Positions 37,133 to 46,694 of a stretch of 64,000 nt of DNA are shown here, in pieces. Source of the DNA: Pseudomonas sp. S35 (GTDB lineage: Bacteria > Pseudomonadota > Gammaproteobacteria > Pseudomonadales > Pseudomonadaceae); the NCBI RefSeq assembly GCF_009866765.1, contig NZ_CP019431.1, positions 5,270,001-5,334,000 of the forward strand, in the 5' to 3' direction. The stretch's first letter is position 1. Every line of letters begins with the position of its first letter. Both the position numbers and the translations under genes were made by a program. The notes below the pieces were generated by a model. That model was not told the origin of the DNA. It saw only the letters and a program-made list of their open reading frames with translations, and searched no databases.

Positions 37133-38371
37133 ATGGACAACTTGCCCCTGGGACCGATGCTCGCGGTAATCGCCTTGCTGGTGTTATGGGCCGGGCTGTT
37201 TACCGCCATCGAAGCCGCACAACAGCACCTGCTGGCCCTGCGCCCCGGCACTCGCCAGGGAGACAAAGCGGCCGCCCGCCTGAATTTCCCGCGTCACAGC
37301 CTGATCCTGTGCAACAGCCTGTGTCGCGCCGCCGTGGTGATTCTCTGCACCCTGCTGGCGATCTATGCTTGGGCACAGAACGGCCCTTGGCTCGGCTGGC
37401 TGATGTCCTGTGCACTCCTGCTGGTGCTGGCCGACTACCTGCCGCGCGCCCTGGCCACCCGTTATCCGCAAGCGATCCTGGGCTTTGGCAATACGCTGCT
37501 GGGCGTACCGCTGAAAATCCTCTATCCCCTGGCCTGGCTGCTCAACGGCATCAGCCTGCTGTTATTGCGCCCGTTTGCGCGCAAATCCGGGGTGGTTAAA
37601 AAGAGCGATGAACCGCTACCCGACCACGATGACGAACCCGAGCCTGATGCCGACGCCGACCGCACCCCCGGCATGCCTGGCATCCACGCGCTGGACAACA
37701 TCACGGTCAATGACATCCTGGTGCCACGCAGTGAAGTGGACGGCATCAACCTCGACGACTCGATTGAAGACATTATCGAACAACTGCGCACGTCCCCGCG
37801 CACCCGCCTGCCGGTGTTCCACAGTGATATCAACCAGGTCCAGGCCGTGCTCAATACCCGCCAGGTCCAGCACCTGCTGCCCGATGCCAGCCTGACCAAG
37901 GACGCATTGCTCGCCGCCTGCCACGAACCCTACTTCGTCCCGGAAAGCACCCCACTGCAACTGCAACTGCTGAACTTCCACAAACAGCAGCGGCGCCTGG
38001 GCATGGTCGTGGATGAATACGGCGAAGTGCTGGGCATCGTCACCCTGGAAGACATCCTCGAAGAAATCGTCGGTGAATTCGAAAGTGAGCAAAGCACCGA
38101 CAACCCGCACATCGAAGCCCAGACCGACGGCCGCTACATCATTGATGGCGCCGCCTCGATCCGCGAACTGAACAAGAGCCTGGGCTGGCACCTGCCCAGC
38201 GACGGCCCAAAGACCCTCAACGGCCTGGTGACCGAAGCGCTGGAAACCATTCCGGATTGCGCGGTGTGCCTGAAAATCGGGCGCTATCGCCTGGAAATCC
38301 TCGAGACCGAAGACAACCGCGTAGCGAAAGTGCTGATCTGGCACACCAGCCGAGTGCCTGTCGCCGCATAG
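37133..38371 (+). CDS. CNNM/CorB-type transporter with CBS pair (YfjD-like)
   Basis: 412 residues: a DUF21/CNNM membrane domain (about 1-150, four helices), an Asp/Glu-rich linker (DHDDEPEPDADAD), two CBS domains (about 185-300: ITVNDILVPRSEVDGI, GMVVDEYGEVLGIVTLEDILEEIVGEF) and a CorC_HlyC domain at the C-terminus. This family is linked to magnesium/cobalt efflux or sensing. The pairing ypjD-corB next to ffh is conserved in gammaproteobacteria. Confidence 0.9.
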   Translation: MDNLPLGPMLAVIALLVLWAGLFTAIEAAQQHLLALRPGTRQGDKAAARLNFPRHSLILCNSLCRAAVVILCTLLAIYAWAQNGPWLGWLMSCALLLVLADYLPRALATRYPQAILGFGNTLLGVPLKILYPLAWLLNGISLLLLRPFARKSGVVKKSDEPLPDHDDEPEPDADADRTPGMPGIHALDNITVNDILVPRSEVDGINLDDSIEDIIEQLRTSPRTRLPVFHSDINQVQAVLNTRQVQHLLPDASLTKDALLAACHEPYFVPESTPLQLQLLNFHKQQRRLGMVVDEYGEVLGIVTLEDILEEIVGEFESEQSTDNPHIEAQTDGRYIIDGAASIRELNKSLGWHLPSDGPKTLNGLVTEALETIPDCAVCLKIGRYRLEILETEDNRVAKVLIWHTSRVPVAA

Positions 38372-38388
38372 CTCTCCTGACAAACCAA

Positions 38389-38493
38389 AATCCAATGTGG
38401 GAGGGGGCTTGCTCCCGATAGCGGTGTGCCATTCACTGCATTCGGGGACTGACCCACTGCCATCGGGAGCAAGCCCCCTCCCACATTTGGATT
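38389..38493. repeat. REPIN downstream of the CorB-like gene
   Basis: AATCCAATGTGGGAGGGGGC and its complement GCCCCCTCCCACATTTGGATT bracket a 55-base centre, giving one long inverted repeat of about 31 bases per arm. Confidence 0.92.
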
Positions 38494-38729
38494 TACAGCG
38501 TGTCAGCCCCCTTGTTGGATCCACACACCCCTTCCTATAATCCCTGCGGCTTACCCAAGCCCCGCCCGACCGCGTGCTACCCGCACTCCGCGCGTCCAGG
38601 CTCCGCTGCATCGTGTCTGACCGGTGTTCGCTCCCATCCCGAGCCGCCCCGCGCACTACCCTGATCCAAGGGGGTTCGACCCAATAATAATCCGCGTCCA
38701 AACGCGCAACGACTGTCAGGGATAACTCA
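38494..38729 (+). promoter_or_regulatory. MHS transporter upstream region with probable promoter
   Basis: TTGTTG (38512-38517), an 18-base spacer and TATAAT (38536-38541) make a sigma-70-like promoter about 190 bases before the gene. The rest of this leader is GC-rich and shows no reading frame I would support. Confidence 0.5.
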
Positions 38730-40040
38730 ATGAGCACCACCTATAACGAGGCTGCGACCGCCGCCCCGACCAACTCGACTGCACGAGTCGCCACCGCGAG
38801 CATCGTCGGCACCGCCATCGAGTTCTACGACTTCTATATCTACGCCACCGCCGCAGCCCTGGTGATCGGCCCGGTGTTCTTCCCGCAGACCTCCGGCACT
38901 GCGCAGATGCTGGCGTCATTCCTGACCTTTGGCATCGCCTTTATCGCGCGTCCGCTGGGCTCGGCATTGTTTGGCCACTTTGGCGACCGTATCGGCCGAA
39001 AATCCACGCTGGTGGCCTCGTTGCTGCTGATGGGCGTGTGCACCACGCTGATCGGTTTGCTGCCCGGCTATGACAGCATCGGGGCCTGGGCGCCGATCCT
39101 GTTGTGCGTGCTGCGTTTCGGCCAGGGCCTTGGGTTGGGCGGGGAATGGGGGGGCGCCGCCTTGCTGGCCACCGAGAACGCGCCCAAAGGCAAACGCGCC
39201 TGGTTCGGCATGTTTCCGCAACTGGGCCCCTCCATCGGGTTCCTGGCCGCCAACGGCCTGTTCCTGATCCTGGCCATGAGCCTCAACGACGAGCAGTTCC
39301 GCAGTTGGGGCTGGCGTATTCCGTTCATCCTCAGCGCGGCGCTGGTGATGGTCGGCCTGTATGCACGCTTGAAACTGCACGAAACTCCGGTGTTCGCCAA
39401 CGCCGTGGCCAAGGAAAAGCCGGTGAAAGTGCCGCTGGTGGAGTTATTCAGCCAGCATTGGCTGCCGGTGCTGCTGGGCGCCGCGTCGATGGTGGTGTGC
39501 TACGCGCTGTTTTACATCACCACTGCGTTTTCCCTGAGCTACGGCGTGTCGACCTTGGGCTACAGCCGCGAGACATTCCTTGGGCTGCTGTGCTTTGCCG
39601 TATTGTTCATGGGCCTTGCCACGCCTTTGGCCGCCTTGGCCAGTGATCGCTACGGACGCAGGCCGGTGCTGATCGTCGGCGCAATCCTGGCGATCCTGTC
39701 CGGCTTCACCATGGAGCCCCTGCTGACCCACGGTTCGACCTGGGCCGTGGCATTGTTCCTGGCGCTGGAGCTGTTCCTGATGGGCGTAACCTTCGCGCCG
39801 ATGGGCGCCATGCTGCCGGAACTGTTCCCGACCCGCGTGCGTTATACCGGTGCTTCGGCAGCGTATAACCTGGGTGGGATTGTGGGCGCTTCGGCTGCAC
39901 CGTTCTTCGCGACCAAGCTGGTGGCGATGGGTGGGCTGAGTTATGTCGGTGGGTATGTGTCGGCGGCAGCGTTGCTCAGCTTGATTGCTGTGCTGTGCCT
40001 GAAAGAGACGCGGGATAACGACTTGAACAAGGTCGTCTGA
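38730..40040 (+). CDS. MHS-family (metabolite:H+ symporter) MFS transporter
   Basis: 436 residues, 12 helices, MFS subfamily of ShiA/KgtP/ProP. Family marks: ASIVGTAIEFYDFYIYATAAAL in helix 1, GHFGDRIGRKSTLV loop, RFGQGLGLGGEWGGAALLATE, and SDRYGRRPVLIVGA in the second half. It probably imports an organic acid or osmolyte with protons; the substrate is not readable. CAGGGA lies before the ATG. Confidence 0.9.
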   Translation: MSTTYNEAATAAPTNSTARVATASIVGTAIEFYDFYIYATAAALVIGPVFFPQTSGTAQMLASFLTFGIAFIARPLGSALFGHFGDRIGRKSTLVASLLLMGVCTTLIGLLPGYDSIGAWAPILLCVLRFGQGLGLGGEWGGAALLATENAPKGKRAWFGMFPQLGPSIGFLAANGLFLILAMSLNDEQFRSWGWRIPFILSAALVMVGLYARLKLHETPVFANAVAKEKPVKVPLVELFSQHWLPVLLGAASMVVCYALFYITTAFSLSYGVSTLGYSRETFLGLLCFAVLFMGLATPLAALASDRYGRRPVLIVGAILAILSGFTMEPLLTHGSTWAVALFLALELFLMGVTFAPMGAMLPELFPTRVRYTGASAAYNLGGIVGASAAPFFATKLVAMGGLSYVGGYVSAAALLSLIAVLCLKETRDNDLNKVV

Positions 40041-40049
40041 TAAACAGCT

Positions 40050-40135
40050 ATGGGGAGCAAGCCCCCTCCCCCATTTTGACCGCATTTCTACTGGAACAAT
40101 GCGATCAAAATGTGGGAGGGGGCTTGCTCCCGATG
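40050..40135. repeat. REPIN between convergent MHS transporter and purT
   Basis: GGGAGCAAGCCCCCTCCC on the left and GGGAGGGGGCTTGCTCCC on the right, extended by TTTTGACCGCAT / ATGCGATCAAAA, form a nearly perfect 36-base-arm hairpin 9 bases past the MHS stop. It can end both genes. Confidence 0.92.
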
Positions 40136-40137
40136 CT

Positions 40138-41319
40138 TTAAAGCTCTACCACAACCGCCTGGGAAGCACGGGTCGCCTTGGCCCGAGCCGCTTCAATCGA
40201 TTCATCCCGCGCCAACGCCACGCCCATGCGGCGCTGGCCATTCACTTCTGGCTTACCAAACAGACGCAACGCCGTGTCCGGCTCGCTCAGTGCAGCGCCG
40301 AGGTTGGCAAACGCGGTCTGGGTCGACTGCCCTTCCACCAGAATCACCGCCGACGCCGAAGGCCCGAACTGACGGATCAACGGGATTGGCAAACCCAGGA
40401 TGGCACGCGCATGCAGGGCAAACTGCGACAGGTCCTGGGAAATCAACGTCACCAAACCCGTGTCGTGCGGGCGCGGCGACACTTCGCTGAACCACACCTG
40501 ATCACCCTTGATGAACAGTTCCACGCCAAACAGGCCACGGCCACCCAAGGCTTCGGTCACGGCTTTGGCGACGCGCTCGGACTCTGCCAACGCAACCGGG
40601 CTCATGGCCTGTGGCTGCCAGGATTCCTGATAGTCGCCTTTCTCCTGACGGTGGCCGACCGGCGCGCAGAAGGTGGTGCCGCCGATGTGGCGCACGGTCA
40701 GCAGGGTGATTTCGTAGTCGAAGTCGATAAAACCTTCGATGATCACTCGGCCCTTGCCTGCACGTCCGCCTTCCTGGGCGTAATCCCAGGCTTTGCGCAC
40801 GTCGTCAGCGCTGCGCAGCAGGCTCTGGCCCTTGCCCGACGAACTCATCACCGGCTTGACCACGCAGGGGAAACCCAGGTCCTGGACGGCCTTGCTGTAG
40901 TCCTCGAAGGTGTCGGCGAAATGGTACGGCGAGGTCGGCAGGTCCAGTTCTTCGGCGGCCAGGCGACGGATGCCTTCACGGTTCATGGTCAGCGACGTGG
41001 CGCGCGCAGTCGGGATCACGGTGAAGCCTTCGGCTTCCAGCTCAACCAGCGTCGCGGTGGCGATGGCTTCGATTTCCGGCACGATGAAGTGCGGCTTTTC
41101 GGCTTCGATGACGGCTCGCAGGGCGGCGCCGTCGAGCATGTTGATCACGTGGCTACGGTGCGCAACCTGCATGGCCGGCGCATTGGCGTAGCGATCCACG
41201 GCAATCACTTCAACGCCCAGGCGTTGCAGTTCGATTACCACTTCCTTGCCGAGCTCGCCGCAGCCACACAGCAAAACGCGGGTCGCGGTTGGCGACAATG
41301 GAGTTCCGATTCGGGTCAT
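40138..41319 (-). CDS. purT: Formate-dependent GAR transformylase 2
   Basis: 393 residues, ATP-grasp enzyme that formylates glycinamide ribonucleotide with formate and ATP in purine synthesis. Seen: [37 protein letters not shown] (ATP loop), [19 protein letters not shown] and [21 protein letters not shown] precedes the ATG. The purL gene at 58-62 kb encodes the next step of the same pathway. Confidence 0.97.
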   Translation of the reverse strand: MTRIGTPLSPTATRVLLCGCGELGKEVVIELQRLGVEVIAVDRYANAPAMQVAHRSHVINMLDGAALRAVIEAEKPHFIVPEIEAIATATLVELEAEGFTVIPTARATSLTMNREGIRRLAAEELDLPTSPYHFADTFEDYSKAVQDLGFPCVVKPVMSSSGKGQSLLRSADDVRKAWDYAQEGGRAGKGRVIIEGFIDFDYEITLLTVRHIGGTTFCAPVGHRQEKGDYQESWQPQAMSPVALAESERVAKAVTEALGGRGLFGVELFIKGDQVWFSEVSPRPHDTGLVTLISQDLSQFALHARAILGLPIPLIRQFGPSASAVILVEGQSTQTAFANLGAALSEPDTALRLFGKPEVNGQRRMGVALARDESIEAARAKATRASQAVVVEL

Positions 41320-41388
41320 CTCAGGTCCTCAGGGGAGCGGATCATGGGGAGAAAGGCCGGCATTTTACATGAACTGTAAAAATTGGCC

Positions 41389-41856
41389 TCAGTTGGCGAC
41401 GGCACGCTTGCGAATGCGCCAGGCCATGATCAGCCACACCGCGGTCACACCGGCGAACTTCGAGGCCAGGGCAGTGCCTACGACCACGGGCGTCAGCGCG
41501 CCGATCAGGCCGAAAAAGATAAACGTGTCGAGGGGGATGCTCAGCGCCGAACTTATCCACAGGCGATCGTGGAGCGGGCGCTTGGTGATGCTGAACACCA
41601 GCCAGTCGATGCACTCGGACACCGCGAATGCCGTGGCGCTGGCCAGGGCAATGGCCGGGTCGGAGGTGACATAGGACAGCACCAGCGCCGCCAGCATGGC
41701 AACGATCGCACCGTGGCCGAAGCGGGTTTGCACCATGTCGCGCAGGATGAAGACCAGGCCGCCCCAGGCGGACCAGATCACGTCCAGGTGCGGCGCGGTG
41801 GAGAAGGCGAAGTTGATCAGCACGACGCTGCTGATGTAGGCGATCAGGAAGAGCAT
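41389..41856 (-). CDS. VUT-family (YhhQ-like) membrane transporter
   Basis: 155 residues with about five helices, of the VUT/ECF-like superfamily that includes queuosine-precursor transporters (YhhQ). Seen: YISSVVLINFAFSTAPHLD, the short SATAFAVSECIDWLVFS stretch and IPLDTFIFFGLIG. It is shorter than E. coli YhhQ (about 220), so substrate assignment is open. It lies downstream of the DUF1289/carbonic anhydrase pair. Confidence 0.75.
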   Translation of the reverse strand: MLFLIAYISSVVLINFAFSTAPHLDVIWSAWGGLVFILRDMVQTRFGHGAIVAMLAALVLSYVTSDPAIALASATAFAVSECIDWLVFSITKRPLHDRLWISSALSIPLDTFIFFGLIGALTPVVVGTALASKFAGVTAVWLIMAWRIRKRAVAN

Positions 41857-41926
41857 GGGGCGAGGGACCTGTGAACAAGGGGCACAGGGTACTTCACATT
41901 TTGAAATATGTCGTCTGGGAGGGCCT

Positions 41927-41948
41927 CATCGGGGACTTTCCCCCGATG
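41927..41948. repeat. Small hairpin between VUT and DUF1289 genes
   Basis: CATCGGGG, six bases, CCCCGATG. It resembles the inner half of the REP palindrome. No T-run follows on the minus strand. Confidence 0.5.
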
Positions 41949-41956
41949 GCGGTCTA

Positions 41957-42172
41957 TCAGGCACCGGTTTTCCCAGAAACCATAAACACCAACCCACTCG
42001 CCACCGCCCGCTCATGGCACAACCCCAACACCACCCTGCGCTCGGTGTTGTCCATGCGGCTCCAACGCGTAATCTCATCCACGGTGCGCTGGCAGCCGGT
42101 GCAGATATCGTCATCGTCCAGCGCACAAATGCTCACGCAAGGCGAGGCGACGGGGCGTTCAATCGGGTTCAT
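41957..42172 (-). CDS. DUF1289 small Cys-rich protein (YdhL-like)
   Basis: 71 residues. Conserved [21 protein letters not shown] pattern with four Cys that may bind metal, then [20 protein letters not shown]. The start overlaps the carbonic anhydrase stop in ATGA, so translation is coupled. Function unknown. Confidence 0.9.
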   Translation of the reverse strand: MNPIERPVASPCVSICALDDDDICTGCQRTVDEITRWSRMDNTERRVVLGLCHERAVASGLVFMVSGKTGA

Positions 42173-42693
42173 TCTGGCTGCTCAAGCAGGTCGCGTGCAT
42201 AGCGCTGCGCGTTATGCACATAGTGCGCAGCGCTGGCTTCGAGCATGCGTTTTTGCGCCTCGGTGAGCTCACGCACCACCTTGCCCGGCGAGCCCATCAC
42301 CAGCGAACCATCAGGAATTTCCTTGCCTTCGCCGATCAGCGAATTGGCGCCGATGATGCAGTGCTTGCCGATTTTCGCGCCATTGAGGATCACCGCGTTG
42401 ATGCCGATCAGGCTGTAATCGTCGACGGTGCAGCCATGCAGCATGGCGTTATGACCAATGGTCACGCCAGTGCCCAGGGTCAGCGGGTAGCCCATGTCGG
42501 TGTGCATCACGCTGCCGTCCTGCACATTGCTGTTCTTGCCGATCAGGATCAGTTCGTTGTCGCCACGCAATACCGCGTTGAACCAGACGTTGGCGCCCTC
42601 CTCCAGCTTGACCTTGCCCACCAGCGTGGCATTGGGTGCCACCCAGCTGTTGGGATGCGTCTCGACGCGGGCGTCGCCCAGGCGGTATTTCAT
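42169..42693 (-). CDS. Gamma-class carbonic anhydrase family protein
   Basis: 174-residue left-handed beta-helix of hexapeptide repeats (YrdA/PaaY/CaiE group). Metal-ligand histidines lie in VMHTDMG and GHNAMLHGC. Also [18 protein letters not shown] and the C-terminal helix [14 protein letters not shown]. It may hydrate CO2 or bind metal; many members lack measured activity. Confidence 0.92.
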   Translation of the reverse strand: MKYRLGDARVETHPNSWVAPNATLVGKVKLEEGANVWFNAVLRGDNELILIGKNSNVQDGSVMHTDMGYPLTLGTGVTIGHNAMLHGCTVDDYSLIGINAVILNGAKIGKHCIIGANSLIGEGKEIPDGSLVMGSPGKVVRELTEAQKRMLEASAAHYVHNAQRYARDLLEQPE

Positions 42694-42728
42694 GGTGTGT
42701 CCTCACGGCTCGCCATTCAAACGATGGC

Positions 42729-43331
42729 TTAGGTATTGATGAAGCTCTTGGGCGGCTGGTGCAGGCTGATGTTGGCGTCGTCATAAAGCAAGTTGATCAA
42801 CTCGACGATCATGATCGCCGTCAGCCCCCAGATCTTGTATTCGCCAAAGCGATAACTGGGCACGTACCAACTGCGACCCTGGTAATCGATTCGGTGGGTA
42901 TGTTCACGTGGATCCTGTCGGAAAAAGTCCAGGGGAACGCTGAAGACGGCAGCGATTTCGGCATCGTTGGCCAGGTACTCGACGTAATCGGGGATGACCC
43001 CGACATAGGGCGTGACCCGAATGCCATGCAGGGAAATCAGCGGACTCAACGGGCCGATCACCTCGACCAACCCAGGCGGCAGGCCGATTTCTTCTTCGGC
43101 TTCACGCAGGGCAGTGAAGATCAGGTCCGGGTCTTCGGGGTCACGACGACCGCCGGGAAACGCCACTTCGCCACCGTGGGTCGACAGGCCACTGGCGCGC
43201 AGGGTCAGGATCAGCTCAGGTTCGTCACTGCGGGTAATCGGTACCAGCACGGCGGCCTCGGGGAAACGCCCGTCGGTTTCCAGCGTATGCGGCGTGTGAT
43301 TGCTTACCCGGCGAAGTAGCTCGTCCAGCAT
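42729..43331 (-). CDS. Nudix hydrolase, CoA-pyrophosphatase type
   Basis: 200 residues with a CoA-pyrophosphatase-like (NudL) Nudix domain: the UPF0035-like LRASGLSTHGGEVAFPGG preceding the Nudix box, which continues REAEEEIGL (about residues 60-85), then the tail EYKIWGLTAIMIVELINLL. Likely splits CoA to 4'-phosphopantetheine and 3',5'-ADP. It diverges from the second Nudix gene. Confidence 0.9.
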   Translation of the reverse strand: MLDELLRRVSNHTPHTLETDGRFPEAAVLVPITRSDEPELILTLRASGLSTHGGEVAFPGGRRDPEDPDLIFTALREAEEEIGLPPGLVEVIGPLSPLISLHGIRVTPYVGVIPDYVEYLANDAEIAAVFSVPLDFFRQDPREHTHRIDYQGRSWYVPSYRFGEYKIWGLTAIMIVELINLLYDDANISLHQPPKSFINT

Positions 43332-43477
43332 GAGTCATCTCGGTCTGTTGGCTACCTTGCATCATGCACCAAAGCGTGCGGGTGCCCAACCCCAAAACCC
43401 GGCAGGTGTCGCTAAACGACAACTTGCAGGCCCCCGCCCGCCACGCCAAGATAGGCGCACTTTCCAGGAACCCCAGC

Positions 43478-44026
43478 ATGAATTTCTGCAGCCAGTGCGG
43501 TAAACCGGTGACCCAACGCATTCCCGAAGGCGACGGGCGCCTGCGTTTTGTGTGTGATCACTGCTCCACCATCCACTATCAGAACCCCAATATCGTCGCC
43601 GGTACCGTGCCGGTGTGGGGCGATAAAGTGCTGCTGTGCCGTCGTGCCATCGAGCCGCGCCTGGGTTACTGGACCCTGCCCGCCGGTTTTATGGAAAACG
43701 GCGAGACCGTCGAACAGGCCGCCACCCGCGAAACCCTGGAGGAAGCCTGCGCCCGCGTGCGCAACCTGGCGATCTACACGCTGATCGACGTGCCGCATAT
43801 CAGCCAGGTGCATATCTTCTACCGCGCCGAACTGGTCGACCTGGACTTCGCCGCCGGCCCCGAAAGCCTGGAGGTACAGCTGTTCGACGAAGCCGACATC
43901 CCTTGGTCCGAGCTGGCTTTCCGCACGGTGGGGCGTACCTTAGAATGCTTTTTCGCTGACCGCAGGCTCGAGTCGTTCCCGGTGCGCAGCGAGGCTGTGC
44001 CGCCGATGGGCAAGCCCGCCCAATAA
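43478..44026 (+). CDS. Nudix hydrolase with N-terminal zinc ribbon
   Basis: 182 residues. A zinc ribbon (FCSQCG ... CDHCSTIHYQNP) heads a Nudix domain with GYWTLPAGFMENGET and REtLEEACA box residues, resembling NudC-like or ADP-sugar pyrophosphatases. The start at 43478 (MNFCSQCGKPV) has AGGAA upstream; the frame upstream is open but overlaps the divergent promoter region. The substrate is unknown. Confidence 0.9.
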   Translation: MNFCSQCGKPVTQRIPEGDGRLRFVCDHCSTIHYQNPNIVAGTVPVWGDKVLLCRRAIEPRLGYWTLPAGFMENGETVEQAATRETLEEACARVRNLAIYTLIDVPHISQVHIFYRAELVDLDFAAGPESLEVQLFDEADIPWSELAFRTVGRTLECFFADRRLESFPVRSEAVPPMGKPAQ

Positions 44027-44048
44027 TAATCCGGTACCAAGGGAAATC

Positions 44049-44558
44049 GTGTTAATGCGTTGGTTGCTTGCTCTGCTCTGCCTGTCGTTCGCTACAGTGT
44101 CGCCGGCTTCTACCGTGCAGACCCTGGGCGGCAAAACCGTCGAAAAAGTCCTGGTGCTCAAGTCCGCCCATCAGTTGCAACTGATCAACGACGGCAAACC
44201 CTTCAAGACCTACCGCATTTCCCTGGGTAAAAACCCCAAGGGCCACAAGCTGATCGAGGGCGACCGCCGCACCCCGGAAGGCTTGTATTGGATCGACTGG
44301 CGCAAGACCAGCGAACGCTTCAACCTCGCCATGCATATCTCCTACCCCAATATCAGCGACGCCGCCCGCGCACGCCGCGAAGGGGTGAAGCCCGGCAGCA
44401 TGATCATGATCCACGGCACCCCCGACACCGAAGACTACCCGGAGCAGTGGTTCCACACCCTGGACTGGACCGACGGCTGTATCGGCATGCGCAACGTCGA
44501 TATGCGTGAAGTCTGGGCCCTGGTCAAAGACGGCACGCTGATCGAGATTCGGCCGTAA
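44049..44558 (+). CDS. L,D-transpeptidase (YkuD/ErfK-like) with signal peptide
   Basis: 169 residues: signal peptide (1-20, cut after SPAS) and a YkuD domain with GDRRTPEGLYWIDW, H122 (MIHGTPD) and catalytic C144 (TDGCIGMRN). It acts in the periplasm on peptidoglycan cross-links or lipoprotein attachment. GTG at 44049 has AGGGA at good spacing; ATG at 44055 is the alternative. It begins 23 bases after the Nudix gene. Confidence 0.9.
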   Translation: MLMRWLLALLCLSFATVSPASTVQTLGGKTVEKVLVLKSAHQLQLINDGKPFKTYRISLGKNPKGHKLIEGDRRTPEGLYWIDWRKTSERFNLAMHISYPNISDAARARREGVKPGSMIMIHGTPDTEDYPEQWFHTLDWTDGCIGMRNVDMREVWALVKDGTLIEIRP

Positions 44559-44672
44559 TCGTCGACCGTTCGTAAAATAATCCAAAAATATTTCCCGCCT
44601 CCCACCACGCCCGCCGATGAATACCAGTTCACCGCGCGGGCTGCGCCGTTCTGTGCGCCCTAAAGACCTCTC

Positions 44673-44690
44673 TAATACCACTTAAGACCA
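44673..44690. promoter_or_regulatory. Distal NagR-type operator candidate
   Basis: Its complement, TGGTCTTAAGTGGTATTA, matches the promoter-proximal site at 44746-44764 in opposite orientation. The centres are about 73 bases apart, close to seven helical turns. Confidence 0.55.
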
Positions 44691-44739
44691 GGCCCCGTTA
44701 TAGGGCCCATAAACCGCTAGCTGCACCGTTTTGGCGGCA

Positions 44740-44768
44740 TTGACATGGTATTTAAGTGGTATTAATTT
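44740..44768 (+). promoter_or_regulatory. nag operon promoter with embedded operator
   Basis: TTGACA (44740-44745), a 17-base spacer, TAATTT (44763-44768). The operator TGGTATTTAAGTGGTATTA (44746-44764) fills the spacer, so a bound regulator would block RNA polymerase. It lies 52 bases before the GntR gene. Confidence 0.65.
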
Positions 44769-44819
44769 CCGGCCAATACCGGGCGACAACACTCCAATAA
44801 CGCATCGGAAACCTGACAG

Positions 44820-45578
44820 ATGAACCCCATCCTGGCCCTGCGCCCCGACGACAAACAATCCACGCCGCTGTACCTGCAATTGGCCCGCAAGCTGGAAGCG
44901 GCCATCCATGCCGGCGAGTGGAAATCCGAGCAGGCATTGCCATCGGAACGCGTCCTCAGCGAGCAACTGAGCATCTCGCGGGTTACTGCCCGCAAGGCGC
45001 TGGAAGTGTTGTTTGCCCAAGGCCTGATCCGCCGCAGCCAGGGCTCCGGCACCTTTATCACCCCACGCCTGGAGCAGCCGCTGTCACGCCTGTCGGGCTT
45101 CAGCGAAATGTTGCGCCTCAAAGGCTTCGTGCCCAGCTCCCAATGGCTGGAGCGCGACATCACGCCGCCGACCCACGAAGAGCTGATCCGCCTGTGCCTG
45201 TCGCCCACCGACAAAGTGGCGCGCCTCAAACGCCTGCGCAAGGCCGATGACACGGTGATGGCCATCGAGATGACCGCCATGCCCGCCTCGGTGCTGCCGC
45301 AGCCGCAAGCCATCGGCAATTCGTTGTACGAATACCTCGAAAGCATCGGCAAGCCCATCGTGCGCGCCCTGCAACACATCCAGGCGATCAATGCCTCGGA
45401 CGAGTTCGCCAGACTGGTGGGCATCGCCCCCGGCACCGCCATGCTGTTGATGACTCGCGTGGGCTACACCGCCGACAACACGCCGATCGAAATCACCGAC
45501 ACCTACTGCCGCAACGACTACTACGACTTCGTCGCAGAACTGCGCCGCTACGACTTTGCCGCCGAGTTGCGGCCTTAG
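44820..45578 (+). CDS. nagR: GntR/HutC-family regulator of GlcNAc catabolism
   Basis: 252 residues: N-terminal GntR winged helix (about 15-80, PLYLQLARKLEAAIHAGEW, LSISRVTARKALEVLFAQGLI) and C-terminal UTRA effector domain. UTRA regulators of nag genes usually sense GlcNAc-6-P or GlcN-6-P and repress. It heads the operon and probably represses its own promoter through the operators just upstream. No clear Shine-Dalgarno is seen. Confidence 0.9.
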   Translation: MNPILALRPDDKQSTPLYLQLARKLEAAIHAGEWKSEQALPSERVLSEQLSISRVTARKALEVLFAQGLIRRSQGSGTFITPRLEQPLSRLSGFSEMLRLKGFVPSSQWLERDITPPTHEELIRLCLSPTDKVARLKRLRKADDTVMAIEMTAMPASVLPQPQAIGNSLYEYLESIGKPIVRALQHIQAINASDEFARLVGIAPGTAMLLMTRVGYTADNTPIEITDTYCRNDYYDFVAELRRYDFAAELRP

Positions 45579-45587
45579 AGAACTGCC

Positions 45588-46694
45588 ATGTCCGAAGACA
45601 ACATCCTCACGCCCCACGGCTGGATTCGCGGCCGTCTGGTGCACGCACACGGCAAGGTGAGCGCCATTGAAGGCACACCTTGCGACCCGGCCGACAACGA
45701 TTTGCCCTACCTGCTGCCAGGCTTTATCGACCTGCATGTGCACGGCGGCGGCGGCAAGGACATCATGGAAGGCATCGAGGCGTTCGAGACCATCACCCGC
45801 ACCCACGTGCGCTTTGGCACCACCTCGCTGCTGGCCACCACCATGACTGCACCGGTGGAGGAAATCTCCAGCGTGCTCGGCCAACTCGGCGGCTTTTGCG
45901 AGCAACGTCCTAGCGGCAGCGCCCGCGTACTCGGCGTGCACTTGGAAGGCCCTTACATCAACCCAGGCAAACTCGGCGCCCAACCCAACTTCGCCCACAC
46001 CGCGTTGATGGCGGAAGTGGAAACCTACCTGCGCCTGGCGCCGATCCGCGTGATCACCATCGCGCCGGAAATCGCCGGCCACGATACGTTGATCCGCGCC
46101 CTCAGCGAACGCGGCGTGCGCATGCAGATCGGCCACACCCTGGGCAGCTATGAAGAAGGCGTCGCCGCCCTCGCCGCCGGCGCCACCAGCTTTACCCATT
46201 TGTACAACGCCATGAGCCCGTTGCATCACCGTGAGCCGGGCATCGTCGGCGCCGCGCTGGCCCACGCCAAGTACGCAGAATTGATTCCGGACCTGCTGCA
46301 TGTGCACCCCGGTGCCATGCGCGTAGCCCTGCGGGCGATCCCGTGCCTGTATTGCGTCACCGATTCCACCGCCGCCGCCGGCATGCCCGATGGCGAATAC
46401 AAGCTGGGCAGCCACACCGTGACCAAATGCCTGGGCGGTGTACGCCTGGCCGACGGCACCCTGGCCGGCAGTACGCTGACCATGGACCAGGCGCTGCGCA
46501 ACCTGGTGAAGATCGGCCTGCCGATCAGCGAAGCCTCACAACGCCTGTCGCAATTTCCTGCGGATTACCTGGGCCTGGAAGAACGCGGCCGCCTGCAACC
46601 GGGCAGCTTCGCCGACTGCGTACGCCTGGACCGCTCCCTGCACCTCACCGACGTCATGGTCGAAGGAGAAACCATTGTCTTCAAAAATGCTTGA
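45588..46694 (+). CDS. nagA: N-acetylglucosamine-6-phosphate deacetylase
   Basis: 368-residue amidohydrolase producing glucosamine-6-phosphate. Metal and substrate motifs: FIDLHVHGGGGKDIMEG, GVHLEGPYINPGKLGAQ, QIGHTLGSYEEG, TSFTHLYNAM and VTDSTAAAGMPDG. It follows nagR by 9 bases and overlaps the next gene by 20 bases. Confidence 0.97.
   Translation: MSEDNILTPHGWIRGRLVHAHGKVSAIEGTPCDPADNDLPYLLPGFIDLHVHGGGGKDIMEGIEAFETITRTHVRFGTTSLLATTMTAPVEEISSVLGQLGGFCEQRPSGSARVLGVHLEGPYINPGKLGAQPNFAHTALMAEVETYLRLAPIRVITIAPEIAGHDTLIRALSERGVRMQIGHTLGSYEEGVAALAAGATSFTHLYNAMSPLHHREPGIVGAALAHAKYAELIPDLLHVHPGAMRVALRAIPCLYCVTDSTAAAGMPDGEYKLGSHTVTKCLGGVRLADGTLAGSTLTMDQALRNLVKIGLPISEASQRLSQFPADYLGLEERGRLQPGSFADCVRLDRSLHLTDVMVEGETIVFKNA

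Noticed and set aside
41857..41956. preQ1 riboswitch ahead of the VUT transporter
   Set aside because: The gap shows only one short GC hairpin and no A-rich tail or pseudoknot pattern.
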